DNA of 64,000 nucleotides, taken from NCBI GenBank assembly GCA_010015675.1, contig ML977009.1, forward strand, positions 13,133-77,132. Reading direction: 5' to 3'. Every line of letters starts with the position of its first letter. Positions within the stretch are counted from its first letter, which is position 1. A program made the position numbers and the translations under genes. A model generated the notes under the pieces. It worked only from the letters and a program-made list of their open reading frames with translations. It made no database searches and had not been told where the DNA came from. This stretch comes from Byssothecium circinans. Lineage: Eukaryota > Ascomycota > Dothideomycetes > Pleosporales > Massarinaceae. This document shows, one piece after another, positions 21,020 to 29,504 of the stretch.

Positions 21020-21474
21020 CTTGATGGATTTGGAATATGGGCTTGCGTTTGTACTAACAAAGACCGCTTTGGGGGATATTATGTGAGCCCGCTCACTGTC
21101 CTTCTATTTGTGGGGTGGGCCGAAAGCCCCGGATTCTGTTACATCGAGCTCGCATTCGCACTGCGGGGAAAGCGAAAATGCCTCAATTCGGGGGCATCGA
21201 GATTCGTATTCCCGTACGTTCCCCGACTGGCTTGTGTTGTTCCATATACTGTGTGGCAGAAGAAGCGACGTGCGTTAAAACCGGCTAAGTCCACGTCGGG
21301 TTGAAGACCTTATGTCCATGCTATGTCCATTTTGTGTAACGTGGGCGTTAGAGCCGAAAAGCTCAACGCCTTATTTTGATAAGCTGGTCTATGACCTCTT
21401 AATCTGTTACCCGATCTCTCACCATCAGTAGCATCTCAACTCTATCCTAACCTAACCAGAATAGCGCAGCGACC
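21020..21474. promoter_or_regulatory. Divergent promoter, P450 2 and NmrA-like gene
   Basis: 455 bases separate the two starts. At 21156-21166 TCGCACTGCGG fits the strict AflR consensus TCG-S-W-N-N-S-CG-R on the plus strand. No other strong motif is visible and no gene is seen. Confidence 0.4.
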
Positions 21475-22550
21475 ATGGCAGGACCTTATGCCAAAGATCA
21501 GCCCCAGGGCTTCACCAATCGCATTGAGAGAGTGGCCATTGTTGGAGTACGTTTTAAGTCTCTCTTACTATGAACAGAAAGAAGATTAACAACACATAGG
21601 CTGGCGGAAAGATGGGCCAACACTTGACTGAGCACTTGCTCAAGACTGGGAAACACATCGTGACTGCCATCACCCGGCCTGACAGCACCAGCAAGGTCCC
21701 CGACGGCGTCAAAGTCGCTCACGTCAACTACAGTGGTGACGACCTCTCAGCTTTAGTTGAAGCGCTCAAAGGCCAGCAATTCCTACTTGTTACCATGTCC
21801 GTCATGGCCCCCAGGGATACGATGAGCAAGCTGATCCGCGCCGCTGCCCAAGCCGGCGTGCCTTACATTTTGCCAAACTGGTTTGGCCATGACCCCTCGA
21901 ACAAGAAGTTATGCGACGAATGTTTCCTGAGCGGCATAAACGAGCCGGTTCGCACGGAAATCGAGAGTCTTGGTGTTAGTTCATTCATCCAGCTCTGCTG
22001 CAACTTCTGGTACGAGTTCAGTCTCGGTGGTGGTCCCAACCGCTATGGTTTCGACTTCGTCAAGCGCTCGCTGGTCCTGTTCGACGGCGGCAAGGTCGCC
22101 ATCAATACATCGACGTGGGCTCAGTGCGGCCGCGCCGTTGCCAGCCTACTCAGCTTGAAGGAATTTCCTGACGACGAGGCCGACAAATCAACCACGTTGT
22201 CGCAGTTCCGCAATAAACCAGTTTACATTGCGAGCTTCCTGCTCAGCCAGCTGGACATGTTTGAGAGCGTCAAGCGTGTCACGGGGACTACGGATGCGGA
22301 TTGGACAATCACGCATGAGTCTGCCGAGGAGCGGTGGAAGGATAGCTATGGCGCGATTACGAAGGGAGACTTCAGTGGCTTTACCAAGATGCTGTATAGC
22401 CGTACTTTCTTTCCCAATGGTGGCGGTGATTATCAGAGCAGCCGAGGTCTTGATAATGAGGTTTTGGGCTTGCCGAAGGAGGACTTGGACGAGCGCACGG
22501 CGGTGGCTATCAAGATGGGGGAGGCTGGTGAAGTGCCTTTCTCGCACTGA
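21475..22550 (+). CDS. NmrA-like NAD(P)-binding protein
   Basis: Two exons, 21475-21546 and 21600-22550, giving 340 residues. The 53-base intron (GTACGT/CATAG) falls inside the dinucleotide-binding loop and is confirmed because splicing creates VAIVGAGGKMGQHLTEHLL, the GxxGxxG Rossmann motif of the NmrA/isoflavone-reductase group of atypical short-chain dehydrogenases. The residues that follow (TAITRPDST) suit an NADP phosphate site. It has no Tyr-xxx-Lys active-site pair, as expected for this group. Members act either as reductases in secondary metabolism or as redox sensors. Its divergent pairing with P450 2 suggests it is the last gene of the cluster. Confidence 0.85.
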
Positions 22551-22830
22551 GTCAAATATACATACAGACGTAGGAATATTCATTTATGCAGTCAGGCCCG
22601 CTCCGTGAATGATCATTCAATCTTGGTTGTGGAGAGGTAGCAGAGTTCGTCTATCGGTACTCTAGACGGGGAAGCTGCGGAGAACTGCTCCGAAGCGGCA
22701 TGCTATAAGTCTTTTGGAGCAACCTGACGCACGGTCCATAAGACCCACTAAAACTTTAGGCGCAACTGACGATGTCTTCGGCATTTCACATTGACAACCA
22801 ACAACAGCGAAGCACAACTTCCCTTCCAAG

Positions 22831-24856
22831 ATGTCACGATCTGGGGTAAATCTCGCTGTCACTACAGACGGCGAGGCTTACAACCGATTGCGCCGACCGG
22901 ACAACTACATCGCTTCTCTTACCAATACCTTGCCTGGCGAGCGCGTGTATACCGAAGCCATTGTCGGCGAGGTAAGCAAGAGGAAACTCGAAGATGCAGA
23001 CATTTCCGCTTCTGGCTCGGATCAAGAGCCTGAGAGCAAGCGGCCAAAAGAAGAGCTAATAGAAAAACCCTCTGTTACCCAGAAACCTCTCATTGCAGAC
23101 ACACGCCGAATCTCGCGACCCACCAAAGAATGCGGTATGCAGTCCATGTTTCCAGGTCTGGACGACAACGATTCTGCGGATGACAGTACCCAAGACGCCC
23201 TTGCGTACCTTCGTAGCGTGAGGTGAGTGCTCCCGTCGACATTCTCAGCACCCACATTGACACATGGAGCACACAGCTTACCTGTGTGATAGGTCCGAAG
23301 CCTCCACAATACCGCGATACCTAGTCGCCGCAACCGAGATTGAAGAAGACGAAGAAGACCGCGCCATGTACGGCGATGGCCACGGGGACTTCAGAGCTTG
23401 GTACAATGACGGCACGTGGGTTGCTGTGGACCTCGATGATGATGCAGGCTATTCCGACGACTCACATGATGTGAAGGATCTAAGCCCTCAAGAGGCGTAC
23501 TACAGGTCCCTTTTGAACCGCTATACCAATCTCCGGGAGACGCTCGCCAACGCCGATCCGAAAGAGCTGGCTATCCTGGTAGAAGCCGATCCAGAGAAAT
23601 ACGCAAACGTCAAGATACCGTCGAGGCGCAAGCAGTGGCTGAACGTCTTTGAGGCCACTTTCCCCACCCCGGCGCTTGTAGCCCAGATAACGGAGAACAA
23701 ACTCTACAACGCGCTAGAGTTCTGCACCGAGTCATTGGATTGCCAAAACACAATATCCAAGAAGAAGAGCTGCTGGATTTGGACGCTGCTGGCCTTAGTG
23801 GGTGAGAGAGGCACGCTAGACTACTTTCGAGCTGGTCGAGTACGCGAGCTTGGACAGAAAGCCGGTCAAATGGGTGTCGGGCTCAGAAGGGGTGCTACGA
23901 TTGCCAAGCGCGAAGATAACGAAGGTAACGAGGTAGAAGAGTGGGAGGTGGATGGTCAGGGCACTGATGGTGAAGATGCTGGAGACGAAGCTGACGATGA
24001 GACGAACGAGGTTGAAGAAGCCGGCCCGAGCAAAAAGAGCACGAATCCACAGCTTCCGCCCACAGTGGGCGGCGGGGGTGCGGACATGGGTCTGCGGCTC
24101 GACGGCACCGACGGGCAAGAACATGATGCAACGCCACATGCCGTGGGGGGAGACGCAGGTGACGAAAGCGCAGACATGTCCCTCTCCGAAGAGGATGGTG
24201 AGATTCAAGAAGAAGAGGAGCCCATTAAACCCGCCAGCGAACCCTCCGAGCTTGAAGCAGCTCGAGCCCGTCTCCTAGCTCAGCTCGGAGGACGACTTGT
24301 CACAACCTCTATTCCACCGTCCACTCCAGATTTCAAGAAACATGGTGAATCGCGAGCGGGAGGTCGCCATCGACACAATGGCAAGACTAGTAAAGATACA
24401 AATTCCCAAGGCGATAAGCGTCGTCAAAAGGCTCATGGCACGACTGCGTATCCCGAAGAGTCTAGCAGCCCGCCCGCGAAAGTGTATCCATCAAGGGAAG
24501 AAGCCGAGAAACAGCGTCAGAAGCTGCGGGAAGAGGAGTTGAGGAGACAGAGTCATGGGGAACTTGCGTTTGCTGAGGAGTCTGCGGAAACGAAGACTCA
24601 GCGAGTGTCAAGCAGCTCTTCGTTAAGCGACGATGCACGGAAATCAATTGAGCAAGCCGAGCTGACCTCCCTACCACTCACGGCAGCCGAGACCAAGATC
24701 AACGCCGGACATGGGCATGGTCCTGAACTCGACTCAGAATCGAAGGATGTGGTGCAGGTGGATCTCAACACTCGTGTCACGATTGACATGATTCTGACTG
24801 TTGTCGCCGAGTGCTATGGGCAGAAGGATTTGCTACGGTACAGGGAAGTGTGGTGA
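22831..24856 (+). CDS. Gemin2/SIP1-like snRNP assembly protein
   Basis: Two exons, 22831-23222 and 23293-24856, giving 651 residues; the 70-base intron has GTGAGT/GATAG borders. The family signature is QEAYYRSLLNRYTNLRETL followed by RRKQWLNVFEATFPTPALV and the Trp/Leu-rich SCWIWTLLALVGERGTLDYF. The conserved C-terminal helix (VDLNTRVTIDMILTVVAECY) is also present. Gemin2 binds the SMN protein and Sm proteins during spliceosomal snRNP assembly. This copy is more than twice the human length because a roughly 290-residue acidic, low-complexity segment (many Glu/Asp, Ser, Pro) lies between the core domain and the C-terminal helix. It marks the right-hand border of the metabolite cluster. Confidence 0.82.
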
Positions 24857-25465
24857 AGTGATTCGCACCTAAGCGTGGTTTATGATGAGGGCAATGATTC
24901 CGTTGCAGGTCTTTTTCTCGTCGAGAATTAGCAAGTTCATAGCGCTATATACCCAAGGTTCATAATATGCTTTTCATCCTCGAGACCGCGCGTTGTGTCG
25001 TTTTCGACAAAGTCTCCTTCAAAAGCTTTCCCTGCGTATTATGTCAGTGGCCAAGAAAATACACCCGGGCTGATAAATTCCTGTGTACACGCCTCATTAG
25101 CCTAGAGCATCCAACTTCAGAACAGTGTATCTTTGGCTCTGTCATGCTTGGTCCTATGCAATATGACTACAGTCCGCCGGTGCTACTGACCGCTAACCGC
25201 ACGCAGGGTGCAATCGACTTCTTTGCTCACGGTCCAGGCCGTTGTTCGCGCGACCGATTAAGAACTATCCCAATAATCTCTAAATACGACAATGGCTCAA
25301 GCAGCTGGGGCATGAGGTAAGGACGCCGCTCATGTTTCGCTATATTCTAACTGGGCCTGGAGTACCAACCTCGATGTCGTCCATACAACTGGTACAAAGG
25401 GCAAAGTGAATTTGAAGAGTGAAACACCGATATACGAGACTGAAATGGGATCAAAGACACAGGAG
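24857..25465. other. Intergenic, nothing recognised
   Basis: 609 bases between two convergent genes. A 117-codon frame at 24967-25320 shows no domain, biased codon pattern or splice context and is not called. Confidence 0.4.
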
Positions 25466-26863
25466 TTATTCTTTGTCAACCAGACCATCAATCGAAGCGA
25501 CGACTTGGGAGAGTCGGTCGGAAATGGCGGCGAGAGAGATACAGCCACGGGTTCTTTCAACATCTTGAGCAATTTGAAACAAGAGTAGCTTCTCTTCTTC
25601 CTTGCCACTAGCATTCATAGCCTTGACCATCAAAGCCAGAATCTTACCCAGTGCCCACGTATCACTCTGCACCCGCAATTCCCAGCTCTCTGAACACCTA
25701 TCCAATGATTCAAATAGTTCTGGCAGTAACCACTCATCAGTGGTGCCTCCAATGCCGCTGACGTCGATTATAATCGCATTCCATTCTTTACTCATGACCA
25801 CGTTCTTTGGCTTGAGATCCATGTGTGCCACTCCCATCTGATGCATGTACGCTAAAGCCGTTGATATATCAAATGCCCATCGTAACCACCATGACGAGCT
25901 ATGCATCCAAGGCTCCTGGGATTGCAATATATCGTGCAGGGTACCATTTGGATGATATTCGAGAAGGATTCCGCGAAGGACAGGTGGCGACGCTCCGGAT
26001 TCCCTTGATTGATATGGGCTACTGGATATCACGGCAGCAACGAGCTGCACGATCCGCTTGCTGCCATGAAACAGCTCCAGATTTCGCAACTCTTGCTCGA
26101 GAACCTTGGTATCGTGTGGAAAATAGATGAGTCTGTCCATGCCTTTGTACACGTATTGGCGTTCATCACCCGAGATGCGGGCTGTATTGACATGTTCATG
26201 GGAACTAATATCTTCTACGCGCTGGATGTTCCTGAGATGCATTGTGCGTCCAGAGCCGATATAGGGGGGATAACGTGTATATTCGTGGTACTCCCGCACA
26301 TGGAACCAGAGACTGGCCTTTCGGAAAGTGGCATAATCGCTGTCACTGCTAGGCAGCTCTTTGAGTAGAAGTAACTGTGCTGTAGTAGAGGGATCTGGCT
26401 TTGGCGTAATGAACAATTCTGTGAACTTGTCGTCAAGAAGGGGAAGCGGATCAAAATTGATGTAGCGACATAGAGCCCTGAAGTCGTGCCATCGCTTTGG
26501 CCAGTAAACTTTCTAGCCAGTCTCCTAGCCAGAAGGCTCGCCTAGAAAGGTAACTCTGATATGCCATTGTGCAGACGCTCTCTGAGCGATGAAAGAGATT
26601 GAATGTGACGGAAGATGGCGGTCTATTTCGGTACTTCGACGTATGAATTCAATGTTCCATCCGTGCTGAGATGCTAGGGCGAGATGCTCGGTTTTAGGCC
26701 CTATTTGAAGTATAGGAATGGAGAGAGATTGGAGAGAAGACGAATTGGGAGGCTGCAGGGAAACCATCAAGGAAGCGGCGTGTTTGATGAGAGCCAAGGT
26801 GTCGGCGGACAGCCAAAGATAGCGTCGTCGGTGGGACGGATCTGCAGAGAGTCGATATAGCAA
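25466..26863 (-). CDS. Protein kinase-like gene, possibly disrupted
   Basis: The reading frame 26452-25466 encodes a protein-kinase-like domain with LRGILLEYHPNGTL (hinge), AHMDLKPKNVVMS (catalytic loop; HMD replaces HRD, the Lys and Asn are kept), IIIDVSGIGG where DFG is expected, and WALGKILALMVKAM (helix F). The same frame continues upstream to at least 26863 (RRRYLWLSADTLALIKHAA), but two TAG codons interrupt it near 26515-26530. A 42-base GT-AG intron (donor GTTACC, acceptor GGCTAG) would remove both stops without shifting frame; otherwise this is a recent pseudogene. The 5' end is unresolved. The domain is of the fungal-specific, divergent kinase type. It is divergent from another kinase-like gene at 27675. 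Confidence 0.55.
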
Positions 26864-27057
26864 CGCTAGAAAGGCAAGGCAACCGAGTTTCCACGGCGGA
26901 TCAATTAGACTTGAAGCGGAAGCGGAGGTAGGCAGAAGGAGCCCAGTAGATGGTAGCGACCTGAGCGGGTGATAGACTCGGAAGAAAAAGAGAAGGCATG
27001 CCCGGCACGTTCACGTGAGGTCCTAGTTACCAGGAATGCATTTCAAAGCCGCCGTTA
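26864..27057. other. Intergenic, 5' end of kinase-like gene unresolved
   Basis: The upstream end of the minus-strand kinase-like gene probably lies here, but no convincing start codon joins its frame. An ATG near 27001 opens a 32-codon frame (MPSLFLPSLSPAQVATIYWA) that could be a first exon in another phase. I cannot settle this by eye. Confidence 0.3.
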
Positions 27058-27382
27058 TTGTGAACTGCGTAATCATCTGCACCACCCGCGAGCAGAGGGT
27101 ATATAGGTCAATATTCCAAATACGGTAGAAAATAGGCTTAAAAGAGTGAGCAGCCCCCCCTTTGCCCCTATCTTACCCCTCGTGTGCCCCTCATATCGTC
27201 ACTTCCTTCCCCCACCTACTATTAAAAGGATAGTAAGGGGTAAAAGTGACGTTGTGAGGGGTAAAGGTAGGGGTAATGTGACGTTATTGACTATTTCTAG
27301 CCTAGTTACTACTCAATACAGAATACTGCTACAGATTACCTCTGTTTTCAGGTGGTGCAGATGATTACGCAGGTCACCAATA
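27056..27382. mobile_element. MITE-like inverted-repeat element with TA duplication
   Basis: A 22-base stretch starting CTGCGTAATCATCTGCACC (27065-27086) recurs as a perfect inverted copy at 27351-27372. Similarity extends outward with small differences to TTGTGAAC on the left and the complement of TTGGTGAC on the right, where each end abuts a TA dinucleotide (27056-27057 and 27381-27382). The element is therefore about 323 bases with roughly 30-base terminal inverted repeats and a TA target duplication, as in non-autonomous Tc1/mariner elements. It holds no open frame of note. Inside it, 27163-27280 forms a second foldback. Confidence 0.7.
27163..27280. repeat. Internal foldback rich in CCCCT/AGGGG
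   Basis: The left arm contains CCCCTATCTTACCCCTC and ATCGTCACTT; the right arm contains AAGTGACGTTGTGAGGGG and TAAAGGTAGGGG, the imperfect inverted copy. The loop is itself palindromic (CTACTAT and ATAGTAAG around TTAAAAGG). It sits inside the MITE-like element and probably helps define it. Confidence 0.55.
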
Positions 27383-27674
27383 TCTATCACTGTTCCAGTG
27401 TCCGCTCTTGAAATAGCAGCGCATAACAGTAAGGAGATGAAGCGAAGGCCGAAAAGGGTTTGGTCAAAAGGCTTGGCGAGACAAGCGCGCTGTCCCCTGA
27501 AGCTGCGTTTCTGTTCTCCTCCAAACAATGCTGGGCTTTTGACGTCTCTTCTGATCACTATTAACCCTGCCTCACTTCCTGCCACGCCATTCCTGCGCCT
27601 GTCCTCTTCGCGTCCCGAAATTCCTTTAAACGCCCGCTTCTACCCAGGCATCGCATGGCGTTCAACCTAGCACC

Positions 27675-28529
27675 ATGCCTGTGCGCGCTATGAGACCCTT
27701 TCTCTCACTCTTGTCACTCGTCAAAGCGTTTCCTATCCAATGCCTCAAAAAATTACGATCTCCAAGCAAAACACACAACAATACGATATTGCCGAATACG
27801 ATACAATTTCTTGCCGCTGGGAAATCAGGGGTGGTATATGGGATTGATCCTGAAAGAGTCTTGAAGGAGTTTCACGATAGTGACGCGGGTGAAATTGAAC
27901 GCCGGGTGTATCAGCGGCTTGGTTCACACCCTAATATAGCAAAGGTGCTCGATACGCGGGCGGATGGCTCCATCATTCTCGAGCGAGGTACACCCCTTCG
28001 GACGATCCTTCGAGCTTCCTCCGCAAATGAGATATCAATTCAGACAAAAGTATGCTGGCTAAGGCACGCAGCTGAAGGCTACCAGTATTTACACGCCTGC
28101 GACATCATTCATAGCGACATTGGATGTAACAATCTAATTTTAACGGGGGAGGATCATGTAAAGTTAATTGATTTTGAAGGCTGCAGTATTGATGGTGGAC
28201 CGGCAGATTCCTGCTACGAATGGTTCAGCTACTGCCCGTCGATGCCTCGGGTGAGTCAACGTACGGATATTTTTGCATTTGGCTGTGCAATCTACGAAGT
28301 TTTGACTGGGAGACCACCATACCATGAGCTCGAAGCATCGGATGATCCATATAAGCAGGTTGAAGAGCTATACGGAAACCAACACTTTCCTGATGTTACG
28401 AATCTTCCCCTTGGTCAACTAGTACAGAGTTGTTGGTGTGGCGACACTAGGTCTATGAGCGAGGTTATTCAAGAACTAGAAGCGTTTCGCACTGGGCCCC
28501 TCAGTGAAAGGTGTTGTCATGAGCCATGA
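27675..28529 (+). CDS. Protein kinase-like protein with altered HRD and DFG motifs
   Basis: An intronless frame of 284 residues. It keeps the kinase layout: a short glycine-poor loop (AAGKSGVVYG), the Lys of VLKEF, the helix C Glu in EIERRVYQRL, hinge IILERGTPL, catalytic loop HSDIGCNNLIL and KLIDFEG. Two positions deviate from active kinases: HRD is HSD, and DFG is DFE. The catalytic Asp and Asn are present, so weak activity is possible; a scaffold or sensor role is equally likely. Helices F to I (DIFAFGCAIYEVLTGRPPY) are intact. Small single-domain proteins like this are expanded in filamentous ascomycetes. Together with the leftward kinase-like gene it flanks the MITE-like element. It lacks a signal peptide or membrane segment, apart from a modest hydrophobic N-terminus. 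Confidence 0.7.
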   Translation: MPVRAMRPFLSLLSLVKAFPIQCLKKLRSPSKTHNNTILPNTIQFLAAGKSGVVYGIDPERVLKEFHDSDAGEIERRVYQRLGSHPNIAKVLDTRADGSIILERGTPLRTILRASSANEISIQTKVCWLRHAAEGYQYLHACDIIHSDIGCNNLILTGEDHVKLIDFEGCSIDGGPADSCYEWFSYCPSMPRVSQRTDIFAFGCAIYEVLTGRPPYHELEASDDPYKQVEELYGNQHFPDVTNLPLGQLVQSCWCGDTRSMSEVIQELEAFRTGPLSERCCHEP

Positions 28530-28749
28530 GATGAAGAGTGGTCTTTGTTCCATAGCTACCAAAGTTGTACGAGCTGTTACTGTTACTGTGACCTCCCCCC
28601 TTATCCAAGTCTCCCTCTCCGCCGAGGCATCGTTTCAATCGTCTTGCCATGATCGTCTTTCAAATTGTGCTTGACTTTCCGTCCTACGCAACAGTCTTCC
28701 ACTCAATCTTTGCCAATGTTATTGCCGTCTAGACAGTAATATCCACCTA

Positions 28750-29034
28750 TTACTCATGAATATTTAGCCAGCGCATATAGGAGCAGCATATGGCTTGTCT
28801 TACCCATTTGACTTGGTAGACTTCTAGCGCTACCCCGGAATCACGGCATGCTGGGCATGCACCCCCCTTCCTCGAAGGAAGCTGATCTAGCGCTATATCA
28901 TGCTCTGGATTATCACAAGGAGGGTCTGGCTTTGGCGACTGCAGACATCTCTCGCGTAGGCGTGTCTCTATCTTATGCTGTGGTTGCTTTGTGCATTCGC
29001 CCCGAACAGCGCGAGTTATGCCGTAACTGCACAT
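28750..29034 (-). CDS. Small cysteine-rich protein, possible zinc-binding family
   Basis: 94 residues from the Met at 29034. It begins MCSYGITRAVRGECTKQPQH, has ERC and PPCDNPEHD in the middle and GGACPACRD near the end. The arrangement of an N-terminal Met-Cys, a CGH-like region, a basic middle and a terminal C-P-x-C resembles a family of small fungal proteins of unknown function with presumed zinc ligands. The frame is open further upstream to 29190, but the family pattern begins at this Met. Without a search I cannot exclude a chance frame. Confidence 0.45.
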   Translation of the reverse strand: MCSYGITRAVRGECTKQPQHKIETRLRERCLQSPKPDPPCDNPEHDIALDQLPSRKGGACPACRDSGVALEVYQVKWVRQAICCSYMRWLNIHE

Positions 29035-29504
29035 GGTAAAGAGGTACGCCTTGTCGCTATTTGTGAATTGGAACGATTGGTGAGTTAAACTGGCAGACTG
29101 ATCTGAGGAAGCCTGGTTTGATCTAAGGTGATGTTGTTTGCTTTCGTACAGATAAGCTGCCCCACGCGCCCCTCCAGAAACAATCAACATGTGACAGCTA
29201 TGAAGAAAATACTATAACGTAAAGCACTCCCAAGCACGCCACACTGCTAAAATCATTTAGCATTTTTAAAACTTACGTCTACTACCTACCTATAGGCAGA
29301 AAACCCATCACGTGATATATTATTCCTATCGATAAGCAGCCCTTGATACTCACATGATAGATTTTCTGCCTTGCGGGCGGTAACTAGGACTCACAACACG
29401 AACGTCCGCGCGTATGAATTGCAGACATACATCAGCTCTACAGCTTTTTCCCCTACTTCCCTTCAACCCGACGACAAACCCCCAAAACTACCAGCAACAA
29501 AACC
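29035..29504. other. Promoter of aspartyl-tRNA synthetase, with small foldback
   Basis: 470 bases without a gene. They contain the 22-base inverted repeat described separately (29294-29371), and the 5' untranslated region of the synthetase gene. Confidence 0.4.
29294..29371. repeat. Short inverted repeat whose arms differ by transitions
   Basis: The arms 29294-29315 (starting AGGCAGAAAACCCATC) and 29350-29371 (complement starting AGGCAGAAAATCTATC) are 22 bases each and differ at three positions, all C versus T. A 34-base AT-rich spacer separates them. It could be a tiny foldback element or a promoter hairpin. Confidence 0.5.
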
